From positions 1 to 58,206 of the forward strand of contig NZ_JAUUTW010000032.1 in the NCBI RefSeq assembly GCF_030676415.1: a stretch of DNA of 58,206 bases, given 5' to 3'. Every line of letters starts with the position of its first letter. Position 1 is the stretch's first letter. A program made the translations under genes and the position numbers. The DNA comes from Peribacillus frigoritolerans (GTDB taxonomy: Bacteria; Bacillota; Bacilli; Bacillales; DSM-1321). Below are positions 1-9,664 of this stretch, one piece after another. The notes under the pieces were generated by a model. That model saw only the letters and a list, made by a program, of their open reading frames with translations, ran no database searches and was not told where the DNA came from.

Positions 1-40
1 TATTTTAAAACAAAAAAGACTGTAGGCAAAAGGAGTTCTA

Positions 41-290
41 TCTAAATTTTTAAACATAGTTGATTGGAACGGAAGGTGCGAGACTTCTGCGGGAATAGCG
101 AGTCCAAGGGAGACCCCACAGGCGCAAATGCGCCGAGGAGGCTCCCGGACCGCCCGCGAAAAGCGAGTGCCTGAAGTGGAAATCAACGTCCAAATTGTAC
201 AAGCCATAAAAATAGACAAACTCGATTTTCATCGAGTTTGTCTACAGTCTGAGCATCCCCGAAGGGATGCACTTACATTGTTTCATAGTT
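41..290. repeat. Interspersed hairpin repeat, copy A
   Basis: A GC-rich block (about 62-190) stands out from the AT-rich surroundings and is followed by a perfect 14-bp hairpin (TAGACAAACTCGAT at 213-226 with its complement at 231-244). A second hairpin, GCATCCC-cgaa-GGGATGC, lies at 253-270. The segment before the first hairpin (ACGTCCAAATTGTACAA) recurs inverted in the copy near 13.6 kb, and the same long hairpin recurs there. The second hairpin ends just past the stop of the minus-strand gene at 273 and could terminate it. This looks like a member of a multi-copy chromosomal repeat family rather than a gene. Confidence 0.7.
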
Positions 291-479
291 TTTTATTTCA
301 AATTCATCTACGGGCCGATTAATCGACTTACTCAATTTTTTAATAAGCTCTTGGTAATCCTTAGTATCATTTGGATCTACACCTTCTCTGACGTTTAGTA
401 TCTCGTATCGGTCATACTGTTCTGGAATAAGTTTTCCGTCTACATGGATATAAAGCCTATATTTGATCCTCAGATTCAT
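273..479 (-). CDS. Small hypothetical protein, 68 aa
   Basis: Short soluble protein, no family recognised. The frame is open further upstream, but the ATG at 479 has a clean AAAGGAG ribosome binding site about 8 bases away, so I start there. The sequence is charged, with IHVDGKLIPEQYDRYEIL near the N-terminus and no membrane segment or cysteine motif. It stands alone and faces the DinB-like gene divergently across about 200 bp. Confidence 0.6.
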   Translation of the reverse strand: MNLRIKYRLYIHVDGKLIPEQYDRYEILNVREGVDPNDTKDYQELIKKLSKSINRPVDEFEIKNYETM

Positions 480-682
480 ATTACCATCTCCTTTACTATC
501 AGTTCGATATAAGGAGCTATTTTCCTCCTCTTTTTTATACATTATCCATTCGTAATAAGACACATACCGTTAGAATCATTAGGAGGAATTGTTATATAAA
601 TAAGAGAACAACATGAATTTTTTTGTTCTAACTGCATAAATTGTTCAATACGAAAAAACTAGTGTATTTGGAGGCTTTTTAA

Positions 683-1189
683 ATGAATCATCCCGAGCCA
701 GTTTTAGAAATGTATAACTATCATGCATGGGCAAATGGTGTCATCATCGATCGGTTAAATGAACTTCCACAGCACATTTACCATAAGGAAATTCAGACTG
801 GTTTTTCTTCGGTATCAAAAGTGCTGTCTCACATTTATCTCACAGATTATGCGTGGTTTGAGATTATCTCAGGTAAAAGTATGAATGAAGCAATGGCATC
901 TTCTAATCAATTAAGAGAAGGGGTGGAAAAGAAAAGTATTGAGGAAATGAAAAAAATATTTATTGACCTATACGATAGAAACAAAGCACTTCTGAGTACA
1001 GAGGATATGGAAAAGGTAATTGTCGTGGATAACCCATATGCTGGGTTGCTTAAAACTTCCATTTCCGAATCGGTATTACACGTTGTCACTCACGGATCAT
1101 ATCATCGTGGCAATATAGCAACCATGTTGCGGCAAATGGGGCACACTTCCGTTATGCAAGATTTTGGCCTTTACCTTTATTCAAAATAG
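683..1189 (+). CDS. DinB family protein (putative metal-dependent hydrolase/transferase)
   Basis: A 168-aa DinB/YfiT-fold four-helix-bundle protein. The three expected histidine regions are visible: NYHAWAN near residue 13, VLSHIYLTDYAWFE near residue 48, and HVVTHGSYHRGNIATMLRQ near residue 135; together they would hold a divalent metal. In Bacillus, family members include bacillithiol-dependent transferases, but the exact reaction cannot be read from sequence. The start is an ATG behind GGAGG at about 670. Length is typical. It is followed after about 40 bp by a small zinc-ribbon gene on the same strand. Confidence 0.9.
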   Translation: MNHPEPVLEMYNYHAWANGVIIDRLNELPQHIYHKEIQTGFSSVSKVLSHIYLTDYAWFEIISGKSMNEAMASSNQLREGVEKKSIEEMKKIFIDLYDRNKALLSTEDMEKVIVVDNPYAGLLKTSISESVLHVVTHGSYHRGNIATMLRQMGHTSVMQDFGLYLYSK

Positions 1190-1230
1190 AACACCAAACT
1201 ATATACCATTTCCTTAATAGGGGTGTTGCG

Positions 1231-1395
1231 ATGGATGAACTAGTTGGCACTTGTGTTCGCTGTGCACATGATGTATATTGCACGGCTGGTTTTCTGAACG
1301 GTATTCTGTTAGATAACAAGAAAATCTTATGTTTTAATTGTAAGGATATTTTATATGCAATGACCGAAGAAGAAAGATTGGAGGAGGAAAATTGA
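1231..1395 (+). CDS. Small zinc-ribbon protein, 54 aa
   Basis: The ATG at 1231 follows AGGGGTG. The product has two Cys pairs, TCVRC near residue 8 and CFNC near residue 34, spaced as in a small zinc ribbon, followed by an acidic tail (EEERLEEEN). It lies 41 bp after the DinB-like gene in the same direction and is probably co-transcribed. Function unknown; DNA/RNA binding or a structural zinc is a guess from the fold only. Confidence 0.6.
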   Translation: MDELVGTCVRCAHDVYCTAGFLNGILLDNKKILCFNCKDILYAMTEEERLEEEN

Positions 1396-1510
1396 AGGAG
1401 TAATACACCAATCAAAATAAGTTTAGTGTCTGATTGACCTCTTCTTTAAGGGAGATGCTCCGGCAATTCTTACATGAGTTATAACAGCTGGTTTTCATTG
1501 TAAAACTTCT

Positions 1511-1546
1511 AAATAGGTCATGCCAATAATTTGGCAGGACCTATTT
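1511..1546 (-). terminator. Rho-independent terminator of the frl cluster
   Basis: Inverted repeat AAATAGGTC-a-TGCCAA / TTGGCA-g-GACCTATTT with a 4-base loop. It overlaps the stop codon of the GntR regulator, the last gene of the frl cluster. On the minus strand the stem is followed only by a broken T tract. Confidence 0.7.
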
Positions 1547-2269
1547 TGCCCGATGAACAGTCAGATTGACCTTGTTGGTTTCACACATGAACGTGGACAG
1601 ATGCACAGGTTGGTCGTCTGCATCGAAAGCAATCTTCACTATTCTAAATAAATTTGCGCCAATATCGCACTCTAAATATTTAGCATAGATTTTTGTAGCA
1701 CCAATCACGTCGATAATTTTATCGTTACTGACTATTTCTGTATGGTAATCTTCCAAAAGGATTTTATAAGTCGATTCATCCCTTGCAATCTTCTTTTCTA
1801 AATCCGGAAAACGACTTAACGAATAATGAGCGGTATCGTAGAAAAGCGGACGATCATCTACATACATGAGTCGCTCAAGTTCGAGAACGGGACTTCCTTC
1901 TTCAATGAGGAGATGACCTGCAACATCTTTTGGTGCGGGTATGACCTCACTTCTTAAAATCCGGGAATTCGGTATCTTCCCAAGCTGATGACTAAACTCT
2001 GAGAATCCGCTTATGGATAACAACTCATTATGAAACTTATTAGATGCAACAAAGGTACCCCTGCGCGGAATACGTGTCAGTGTTCCTTCCTTCACCAATT
2101 CCTCTATTGCTTTTCGTATGGTAATGCGGCTAACGTTATAAGTTTCACAAAGCTCTGCTTCGGTTGGGATCTGTTCATCTGGTTTGTATTTACCGTTCTG
2201 AATATCATTCTTCAACATTTGCCTTATTTGCATATATAATGGCTGGGGGGTTGAAGGATTTAAATTCAT
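1541..2269 (-). CDS. frlR: GntR/UTRA-family regulator of the frl cluster
   Basis: Winged-helix GntR domain (YNVSRITIRKAIEEL, residues about 40-55, recognition helix) followed by a UTRA ligand-binding domain, about 242 aa. The whole protein reads as an orthologue of E. coli FrlR: IPTEAELCETYNVSRITIRK and the C-terminal CETNKVNLTV region match what I recall of it. I start at the ATG at 2269, which has AAGGATGA about 8 bases upstream; an in-frame TTG at 2293 is less likely. By analogy it represses the frl genes until phosphorylated substrate binds. The likely target is the 33-bp block upstream of frlC and frlB. Confidence 0.9.
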   Translation of the reverse strand: MNLNPSTPQPLYMQIRQMLKNDIQNGKYKPDEQIPTEAELCETYNVSRITIRKAIEELVKEGTLTRIPRRGTFVASNKFHNELLSISGFSEFSHQLGKIPNSRILRSEVIPAPKDVAGHLLIEEGSPVLELERLMYVDDRPLFYDTAHYSLSRFPDLEKKIARDESTYKILLEDYHTEIVSNDKIIDVIGATKIYAKYLECDIGANLFRIVKIAFDADDQPVHLSTFMCETNKVNLTVHRAK

Positions 2270-2336
2270 ATTAGATTCATCCTTATCCGTCAAAATTTAT
2301 TATTTACTAACTATTATACATTATTTCCAGTCCCAG

Positions 2337-3122
2337 TCACCACGCACCGAAATATCCAATTGTTTTCGCAGCAGACTCTGTGCCCAATTCTAAACATTTG
2401 CCGATAGATTGGCCTTTCAATATCCCATAAATAAAACCGGAAATGAAGGAATCCCCCGCACCCATCGTATCCACTACATTCGCTTCAACGACACCGCATT
2501 GATAAAATTGAATGCCATCATAGGCAAGTGAACCATTTTCACCTAAAGTAGCGACCGCAATTTTAGATCCTTGATTTTTTACATCCTTTAAAAATTGGCG
2601 GATAAAAGCATCATCCTTCGTATAAGAGAAAAAAGGATAATCAACAAACTGCGGTAAAGTCTTCACAAGATGGTGATCTAGCTGATCTGAGAAATCAAAA
2701 GACGTGAGCATTCCTTTTTCTTTAAAAAAGGAATAGTACTTATCCGCATGTCCCCAAATCCCGGAATGTATAAGCTGATGTGTTTGAATGTAATGGAGTT
2801 CTTCCGTCGTTAAACAGAAATGTTCCATGACACCTTCATCGTATTCTCCAAACCTGCGGTCATTTCCTACCATTTCAACAAAAGTAACAGCTGTTTTTCC
2901 TGCTTTCTGCGAAAGATGAGAAATATCAACACCTTTTTCCTGGATCGCTTTAACCATTTTTTCACTGTATTGATCGGAACCTACCCAGCCAATATAAGCA
3001 GATTCAGCACCTAACCCTTTTAAATAGACAGCCACATTTAAAGGATTACCCCCAGGATAAACCTCCCCGTTCTTTTGATAGACATCCATACAGTTATCTC
3101 CCACTGAAACCGTTCTCATCAT
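2337..3122 (-). CDS. frlD: Fructoselysine 6-kinase
   Basis: PfkB-family sugar kinase, 261 aa. It shows the N-terminal SVGDNCMDVY and PGGNPLNVAVYLKGLGA substrate-site motifs, IWGHADKYY in the middle, and the ATP/anion-hole motif VDTMGAGDSFISGFIYG near residue 220 with the catalytic Asp. It ends KTIGYFGAW, very close to E. coli FrlD (KTIQYHGAW). It phosphorylates fructoselysine (or a similar Amadori compound) on carbon 6 in the cytoplasm. The ATG lies behind AGCGGGGGGAAATG. A 300-bp hairpin repeat separates it from frlB, so its expression may differ from the upstream genes. Confidence 0.95.
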   Translation of the reverse strand: MMRTVSVGDNCMDVYQKNGEVYPGGNPLNVAVYLKGLGAESAYIGWVGSDQYSEKMVKAIQEKGVDISHLSQKAGKTAVTFVEMVGNDRRFGEYDEGVMEHFCLTTEELHYIQTHQLIHSGIWGHADKYYSFFKEKGMLTSFDFSDQLDHHLVKTLPQFVDYPFFSYTKDDAFIRQFLKDVKNQGSKIAVATLGENGSLAYDGIQFYQCGVVEANVVDTMGAGDSFISGFIYGILKGQSIGKCLELGTESAAKTIGYFGAW

Positions 3123-3149
3123 TTCCCCCCGCTTTCTTTGAACTTAAGA

Positions 3150-3415
3150 AATGATCACTACTAAGTAGTGATCCAGTTTGACGACAAAAGGAGGTTCGGA
3201 ATGCTCTCACCCGAACCATGATTTTAATAGAAAACTTGATTGTACGAATGAAACCTTGAAGTAATTTGCGACACTCCTGCTGAATAACTGGCTAGCCTCC
3301 TCGCCGCTAGATACTTCCGGTGAGGAGGCTTGGCAGACAGTCGGTTTAAGAAAAAAACTGGTTCTTCTCGAATTTGTCTACAGTTTGGAGCACTACTAAG
3401 CAGTGCTCCACATAT
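3150..3415. repeat. Interspersed hairpin repeat, copy B, between frlB and frlD
   Basis: Bounded by two different hairpins: ATCACTACTaAGTAGTGAT at about 3153-3172 and GGAGCACT-actaagc-AGTGCTCC at about 3384-3412. The interior shares a block with the repeat at 9.7 kb (TTGAAGTAATTTGCGACAC, ATAACTGGCT, GAGGAGGCTTGGCAGACAGT) and ends with TTTGTCTACAGT as in copies A and D. It interrupts the frl cluster and the hairpins could reduce read-through into frlD. Confidence 0.75.
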
Positions 3416-3416
3416 C

Positions 3417-4430
3417 TTAATATTCCATTTGGCGATAGTATCTTCTAAGTGTTAATGGATGATTTCTTTCACGCTCTAGGTAAACGCTGATTCGACTTAA
3501 TACAGACCAGTTAATACTAACAGAAAAGTGCTTTCTGAATTCTTCGCTGATGCCTTCCATTTCAAAGCTTTTGGTATCAATAACCGTTAAATTTTTTGAG
3601 ATTTTTTCTACAAATCTCTCTACACGCTCCATCAGCGGTCTTGTTTCATCTTCCCCTTTTAGTAAAATAACACTTGTATCTTCAACAACAAGTTCAAGCG
3701 TTCCATGGAAAAATTCTGCCGCGTGGATGGATTTTGCCTGGATCCATTGCATTTCCTCAAAAATGCACATGGCATATGAATAAGTGTTTCCCCATAGGTT
3801 ACCAGAACCGACCATCATGTGGTAATCCGTGTCTTTATGTGTAATGGCAAATTCCTCTGCTTTTTTGTCAAAAGATTTAACGGCATCTAGAATTGCACGC
3901 GGAAGAAGAGAAACCTCCTTCGTGAATTGTTCATATTGTGGGAATTCATTGTTGTTATACATGAAACGGAAAACGACCATGTACAAAAGCATAAAGAAAG
4001 TATCAAAAGAGTGCGTTTCAGAACCTGTCGTTATACAGTAATCCGCAATTTGTGTTAACGGAGTATTTGGCTCTGCAACTAAAGCGATTGTAGTAGCCCC
4101 TTTTTCTTTGCAATACTCAGCTGCCGCAACTGTTTCTTGAGTAGTCCCAGATACAGATGTAAAAATACAGACTGAATCTTTGCTGAAATGCTTATGATTC
4201 ATCACCATGAATTCAGCAGCAATTTCTGCATGGACATCAATGGTAGAATTTGATTTTAATATGTATTCATATGGATACATCATGGCTATGGTGCCACCAG
4301 CGCCGATAAGGAAAATATTGCTGTAGCCCCTATTTGTGATTCCATCTACGATTCCTTCGATCTGTCCTCTAAAAGCAAGGCCCTCTTTTTCTACAAGATT
4401 AAGAAATAACCCTTCATCAAACTTTAGCAT
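3417..4430 (-). CDS. frlB: Fructoselysine/glucoselysine-type 6-phosphate deglycase (SIS domain)
   Basis: Double SIS-domain protein of about 337 aa. The first SIS motif is IFLIGAGGTIAMMYPYEYIL, with the phosphosugar loop SVSGTTQET. A conserved EMQWIQAKSIHAAEFFHG segment carries the Glu and His expected of Amadori deglycases, and the end HPLTLRRYYRQMEY is typical. It should split the 6-phosphate into glucose-6-phosphate and an amino acid. The MQWI...EFFHG and HPLTxRRY motifs look at least as close to FraB/GfrF-type deglycases as to E. coli FrlB, so the exact substrate is open. ATG codons lie at 4436 and 4430; GGGAGG spacing favours 4430. Confidence 0.88.
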   Translation of the reverse strand: MLKFDEGLFLNLVEKEGLAFRGQIEGIVDGITNRGYSNIFLIGAGGTIAMMYPYEYILKSNSTIDVHAEIAAEFMVMNHKHFSKDSVCIFTSVSGTTQETVAAAEYCKEKGATTIALVAEPNTPLTQIADYCITTGSETHSFDTFFMLLYMVVFRFMYNNNEFPQYEQFTKEVSLLPRAILDAVKSFDKKAEEFAITHKDTDYHMMVGSGNLWGNTYSYAMCIFEEMQWIQAKSIHAAEFFHGTLELVVEDTSVILLKGEDETRPLMERVERFVEKISKNLTVIDTKSFEMEGISEEFRKHFSVSINWSVLSRISVYLERERNHPLTLRRYYRQMEY

Positions 4431-4449
4431 CAACATCTTCCTCCCTTTG

Positions 4450-4497
4450 TTTATTTGTTATGTCTTGTATTATAATCAAACATCATAATTTGCACAA
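4450..4497 (-). promoter_or_regulatory. Promoter and putative FrlR operator of frlB
   Basis: On the minus strand TTGTGC (4492-4497) and TATAAT (4469-4474) are 17 bp apart. The 33 bp at 4450-4482, covering the -10 and 19 bp beyond, match the block upstream of frlC at 6773-6805 at all but two positions. Such conservation between two promoters of one cluster suggests a shared operator; FrlR is the obvious candidate (inference). Confidence 0.75.
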
Positions 4498-4560
4498 TTG
4501 TTTTTATTTGAAATTATAAGCGCGTTTGTAAAAAGAGGCCTAACTTCCCTTATCGTTCTG

Positions 4561-5928
<1,368 letters not shown>

Positions 5929-6747
5929 TTAAATTCCCAATTCCCTTACTTTTTCAATAGATTTCATGATTGCATCACTTGGATTTTGATAATAATTTGA
6001 ACCCATTATCTCTAGAGTACAACTTCCTTTGTAACGATGGCTTTTAAGGCTTGTTAAGTATTCTCGCCAATTTAAAACACCATCATCTAGTGCCAAATGC
6101 GCATCTGATTGACCATCTCCATCCATTAGGTGAAAATGGCTTAATTCGGAAAGAAAGGAAAAGTACTCATCAGGTGTTTCATCTGCCAGCTGCATGGAAA
6201 CTGTATCTATCATTCCTTTTAGTGAAGGAGATTGGATTTCCCCTAACATTTTCTTTAGCCCCTTAGAGTCAATTACCAGATTGGATTCATATTTTGTCAA
6301 TGGCTCTAAAGCAAGAATCAAACCTTCCATCTCAGCTACTTTGGTTAATTGGAAGATTGAGTCACTTGCATACTTCCACGATTCCTCTTGTGAGACAGAA
6401 AAGTCCCCTATTCCAGAAGTGATAAGCATCATGTTTGTGTCCAACTCCAGCGCGGCGTAAAGATTTTCCATAAAATATTCCATGCTTTTTTTTCGCCAAT
6501 GAGCATCCGAGGATGCAATGTTATAAGGATAAATACATTGTTCTGGAGTATAGCAGATGATCTTCATATTTCTAGATTTAATTTCCCTTCTCAAACTCCT
6601 TATATTTCCTAGTATGTTGCGATAAACATACAAATGCGGCTCCCCACCCCATAATTCAATACTTTTAATCTCAAGGTTGTCCATGCAATCCAAAAAATAA
6701 TGAAAAGGGAAATGCCTAAAAGTGATATTCATCCCTGCAATATTCAA
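5929..6747 (-). CDS. frlC: Sugar epimerase, FrlC-like (psicoselysine 3-epimerase)
   Basis: AP-endonuclease-2/xylose-isomerase TIM-barrel family, about 272 aa. Motifs: IELWGGEPHLYVY, CYTPEQCIYPYNIAS, LEPLTKYESNLV and HFHLMDGDGQSDAH; Glu, Asp and His in these would bind the catalytic metal. In E. coli, FrlC interconverts psicoselysine and fructoselysine. I choose TTG at 6747: the Shine-Dalgarno GAGGGGGTGA ends 5 bases before it, and the N-terminus then has the same length before IELWGG as E. coli FrlC. GTG at 6756 would lie inside the Shine-Dalgarno. First gene of the cluster. Confidence 0.9.
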   Translation of the reverse strand: MNIAGMNITFRHFPFHYFLDCMDNLEIKSIELWGGEPHLYVYRNILGNIRSLRREIKSRNMKIICYTPEQCIYPYNIASSDAHWRKKSMEYFMENLYAALELDTNMMLITSGIGDFSVSQEESWKYASDSIFQLTKVAEMEGLILALEPLTKYESNLVIDSKGLKKMLGEIQSPSLKGMIDTVSMQLADETPDEYFSFLSELSHFHLMDGDGQSDAHLALDDGVLNWREYLTSLKSHRYKGSCTLEIMGSNYYQNPSDAIMKSIEKVRELGI

Positions 6748-6772
6748 TTCTTTCACCCCCTCATAACGACTT

Positions 6773-6820
6773 TTTATTTGTTATGTTTTGTATTATAATT
6801 AAACAATACATAGATTGCAA
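6773..6820 (-). promoter_or_regulatory. Promoter and putative FrlR operator of frlC
   Basis: TTGCAA (6815-6820) and TATAAT (6792-6797, minus strand) with 17-bp spacing. The block 6773-6805 is the partner of the one at frlB (two differences in 33 bp). A sigma-A promoter driving frlC-frlA is well supported; the operator role is inferred. Confidence 0.78.
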
Positions 6821-6992
6821 TAAGTATTTTGAATATTTAAAAAAGATGATTCTCAAAATTCGGAAAGGCGTGATTTTATTGTCTATCACACCTTTTTATC
6901 AATTAGCTATTTTTTAGTGAATACGAATGATAGAATGTTAAAGTATTTATACTTAGTGGAACAATTGTAAGCATTATATTGGTGATTATTGT

Positions 6993-7109
6993 TTGAAAAA
7001 TGATATACCTGTAGAATGGAAGTTAACCTGGGGGATTTCCAAGATAATATATCCTGAAATAAAGTCAAGTGAGTGGTTAATAAAGAATAAACACCTCAAA
7101 ATTCCGTAA
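6993..7109 (+). CDS. Possible leader peptide, 38 aa
   Basis: A TTG at 6993 has GGTGAT a few bases upstream. The frame encodes a 38-residue basic peptide with PVEWKLTWGISK and ends at TAA 7107-7109, inside the loop of the stem at 7092-7118. This placement is what translational attenuators look like, but start codon and ribosome binding site are weak and the frame may be chance. Confidence 0.25.
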   Translation: MKNDIPVEWKLTWGISKIIYPEIKSSEWLIKNKHLKIP

Positions 7110-7217
7110 ATTGAGGTGGATCTCCTTAAGATGGTGTATTTTATTGAAAAATATAGGCTGGTTTACCCTAATACTTCGTGAGACGAATTAGTTTCTATAA
7201 CTTTAAAAATTGCAGGC

Positions 7218-7232
7218 AGTACAATTTGTACT
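7218..7232. promoter_or_regulatory. Palindromic operator candidate
   Basis: AGTACAA-T-TTGTACT is a perfect 7-bp inverted repeat around one base, 28 bp before the exporter start codon. This size and symmetry fit a MarR- or TetR-type dimer site. No regulator gene of those families lies next to it. Confidence 0.5.
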
Positions 7233-7260
7233 ACCCTAGCGGAAAGGACGTGCCATAATA

Positions 7261-8766
7261 ATGAATCACGACAAAACAGCAACCACTAAAATTCGTACAG
7301 GCCCCATGTTTGCAGTGATGCTGGCTGGTGCTCTAGTCGCTTTCTTAAATCAGACTTTAATCAATATCGCATTGCCTCAATTAATGACTCATTTTGACAT
7401 ATCAGCTGCAACAGCTAATTGGCTTACTACAATCTTCTTATTGGTCAATGGGATTGTCATCCCGATTACCGCTTTCCTAATGGAACGATTCAATACAAGA
7501 CAATTATATCTTGCTTCGATGGGACTCTTTGCCTTAGGAACTTTTTTATGTGGAATTGCCCCCAGCTTCTCCGTCTTATTGATCGGACGTGTGGTTCAAG
7601 CTGCAGGTGCGGGGATTTTGTTCCCGTTGATTACAAATGTAATTTTCACTATATTTCCGCCTAACAGACGCGGTTTCGCAATGGGCATATTTGGTATCGC
7701 GATGAATTTTGCCCCAGCTGTAGGACCGACATTATCAGGATGGATTATCCAAAACTATTCATGGCGGGTTCTGTTTTTTATCATTTTCCCATTCGCCCTG
7801 CTTGACTTCATCTTTGCCATTTTCATCATTAAAAAAGTAGGGAAAACCAGCCGGCCTAAACTCGATAAACTGGGTGTAATTCTATCCACTATCGGATTCG
7901 GCGGAGTTCTATATGGATTTGCTACAGGCGGCACCAAGGGCTGGGGCAGTCCTGAAGTACTGACGATGTTCCTAGTTGGAGGAATCAGTTTAGCTTTATT
8001 TGTCTGGAGGCAATTCACTGTATCTCATCCTATTTTGGAATTTAGAATTTTTCGGTATCGGATGTTCACTTTAACGACAATCATCAACGTCATCGCTACT
8101 ATGGGTATGTTCTCTGGAATGATCATCATGCCAATCTATATGCAGAATATCCGTGGGTTTACGCCGATGGAATCCGGTCTGATGCTATTGCCTGGCGGGA
8201 TTTTAATGGGGATCATGTCTCCTATCACAGGTAAGCTGTTTGATCGATTTGGTGCAAGATGGCTTGCGGTGAGCGGACTTGCCATCACTATCATTACAAC
8301 CTATCTTTTAGCGCGGCTTGAAACAGATACGTCCTATTCTTATGTGGTGTGGGTCTATACGATTAGAATGTTCGGAATGTCGATACTGATGATGCCTATC
8401 TTCACAGCTGGATTAAATGAATTGGCACTTAGCCTAAATAAATATGGAACAGCAATGGTCAATACATTGAGAATGGTAGCAGGTGCTGTTGGCATGGCAT
8501 TCTTTGTTTCCATCATGACAAACCAGGGAACGAAACATGTTCAGGAAATCTTATCCCAAAGGAACATTTCACCAGATAATACATCACAAATGGCGATGGC
8601 CATTAAACAAGGCAGCGTAATGGGTGTGGATGATGCATTCATGATCGCAACAGGTTTGACCATAGTTGCATTCATACTGGCCTTTTATATACGGCAAACA
8701 TCACCGCAAGAAGATACCATTACAAATCGCCTATCAAAAAAAGGAAGCTTGAATAAGCAAAGCTAA
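7261..8766 (+). CDS. Multidrug exporter, MFS DHA2 (EmrB/QacA) family
   Basis: 501-aa integral membrane protein with about 14 predicted segments. It has the DHA2 motifs LNQTLINIALPQL in helix 1, GRVVQAAGAGILFPL in helix 4 and FAPAVGPTLSGWI in helix 5 (antiporter motif C). It resembles B. subtilis LmrB in sequence and length. It should use the proton gradient to expel hydrophobic drugs. ATG at 7261 after AAAGGA with a somewhat long spacer. Followed by a strong terminator, so it is monocistronic. Substrate unknown. Confidence 0.92.
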   Translation: MNHDKTATTKIRTGPMFAVMLAGALVAFLNQTLINIALPQLMTHFDISAATANWLTTIFLLVNGIVIPITAFLMERFNTRQLYLASMGLFALGTFLCGIAPSFSVLLIGRVVQAAGAGILFPLITNVIFTIFPPNRRGFAMGIFGIAMNFAPAVGPTLSGWIIQNYSWRVLFFIIFPFALLDFIFAIFIIKKVGKTSRPKLDKLGVILSTIGFGGVLYGFATGGTKGWGSPEVLTMFLVGGISLALFVWRQFTVSHPILEFRIFRYRMFTLTTIINVIATMGMFSGMIIMPIYMQNIRGFTPMESGLMLLPGGILMGIMSPITGKLFDRFGARWLAVSGLAITIITTYLLARLETDTSYSYVVWVYTIRMFGMSILMMPIFTAGLNELALSLNKYGTAMVNTLRMVAGAVGMAFFVSIMTNQGTKHVQEILSQRNISPDNTSQMAMAIKQGSVMGVDDAFMIATGLTIVAFILAFYIRQTSPQEDTITNRLSKKGSLNKQS

Positions 8767-8838
8767 ATTCAACCTATTTTCCAAGGTAAAAAAATTCTTA
8801 TAAAACTGATATGCCCCATGAAGACATATAAATGCCTG

Positions 8839-8874
8839 AAAAAGAGACACTTTTTATGAGTGTCTCTTTTTTTG
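8839..8874 (+). terminator. Terminator of the DHA2 exporter
   Basis: AAAGAGACACT / AGTGTCTCTTT stem followed by a long T run. Confidence 0.9.
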
Positions 8875-9072
8875 CCCTAATTACTTCATGGCTTCCAGGA
8901 GGCCTTTATTTTAATCCTGCTGCACTCGCATGTAGCTAAAATTCAGAATATCAACTGAAGAACAAAGCCAACAATACACAAATAGCAATCCGTAATTTCC
9001 AATCAGTTAAGTATATATTTAGATTCCTCTCATATATTTTAAGATAATGATTTGGACAAGGGGAATGCTTTT

Positions 9073-9648
9073 ATGAAAAAGTTTATTACTCTGCTTTTTT
9101 CAAGTTTTTGCATTGGAATTGGTCTTAACCTGTTTATTATTCCCATTCATCTAATAAATGGCGGGATATTTGGAATAAGTTTGTTAATCAAATATGTTTG
9201 GGGTATCCAGGTTGGACATACCATGATCATGATCAACATTCCCATATACCTTCTATCTCTTCTATACGATAAGTCTTATTTCTTTAATGCCATCCTTGGG
9301 TTAGCATTTACTTCAACCATTATTGATTGGCTATCACCACTAAACGGTTTGGTTCATCTACCGATCATAACGAGTGCCATTATCGGCGGAATGACGATTG
9401 GAATTGGTGTTGGTTTTATGCTGAGACAACATATTAGCCCCGGTGGAGTGGATTTACTAGCACTATTAATCTCAAAATCCACAGCAATTAATCCTGGAAT
9501 TGTTATTTTTATGATTGATTCACTCATAGTAATTGCGGGAATTATTATATTGAAAGACTTAAAGTTAATGTATTCCATCATCACGATTTCCTGTGTCGGG
9601 ATATGCGTCATATTAATCAATTCTTTTAAGTCAATAAACTTTTTATAG
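9073..9648 (+). CDS. YitT/YczE-family membrane protein
   Basis: 191 aa with five or six hydrophobic segments and the family-typical SPGGVDLLALLISKST near residue 125. It matches the YitT (DUF161) type membrane region, with no C-terminal DUF2179 domain. Function of the family is unclear. The ATG at 9073 has ACAAGGGGA upstream; a TTG at 9052 precedes the Shine-Dalgarno and is rejected. It is followed within 20 bp by an interspersed repeat. Confidence 0.8.
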   Translation: MKKFITLLFSSFCIGIGLNLFIIPIHLINGGIFGISLLIKYVWGIQVGHTMIMINIPIYLLSLLYDKSYFFNAILGLAFTSTIIDWLSPLNGLVHLPIITSAIIGGMTIGIGVGFMLRQHISPGGVDLLALLISKSTAINPGIVIFMIDSLIVIAGIIILKDLKLMYSIITISCVGICVILINSFKSINFL

Positions 9649-9664
9649 TCATACATACAAGTGC

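Larger units (their letters stand above)
6806..7260 (+). promoter_or_regulatory. Long leader of the drug exporter gene
   Basis: No large gene here. It holds a terminator-like stem (AAAGG-c-GTGAT / ATCAC-a-CCTTT, 6865-6895), a possible 38-codon leader reading frame, a perfect 8-bp stem around that frame's stop codon (7092-7118), and a perfect palindrome AGTACAA-T-TTGTACT at 7218-7232 shortly before the exporter's ribosome binding site. The palindrome looks like an operator. The promoter position is not clear, so transcriptional repression and leader-based control are both possible. Confidence 0.45.

Noticed and set aside
7755..8018. Minus-strand frame inside the DHA2 exporter
   Set aside because: Shadow of a clear membrane-transporter gene; no start signal.
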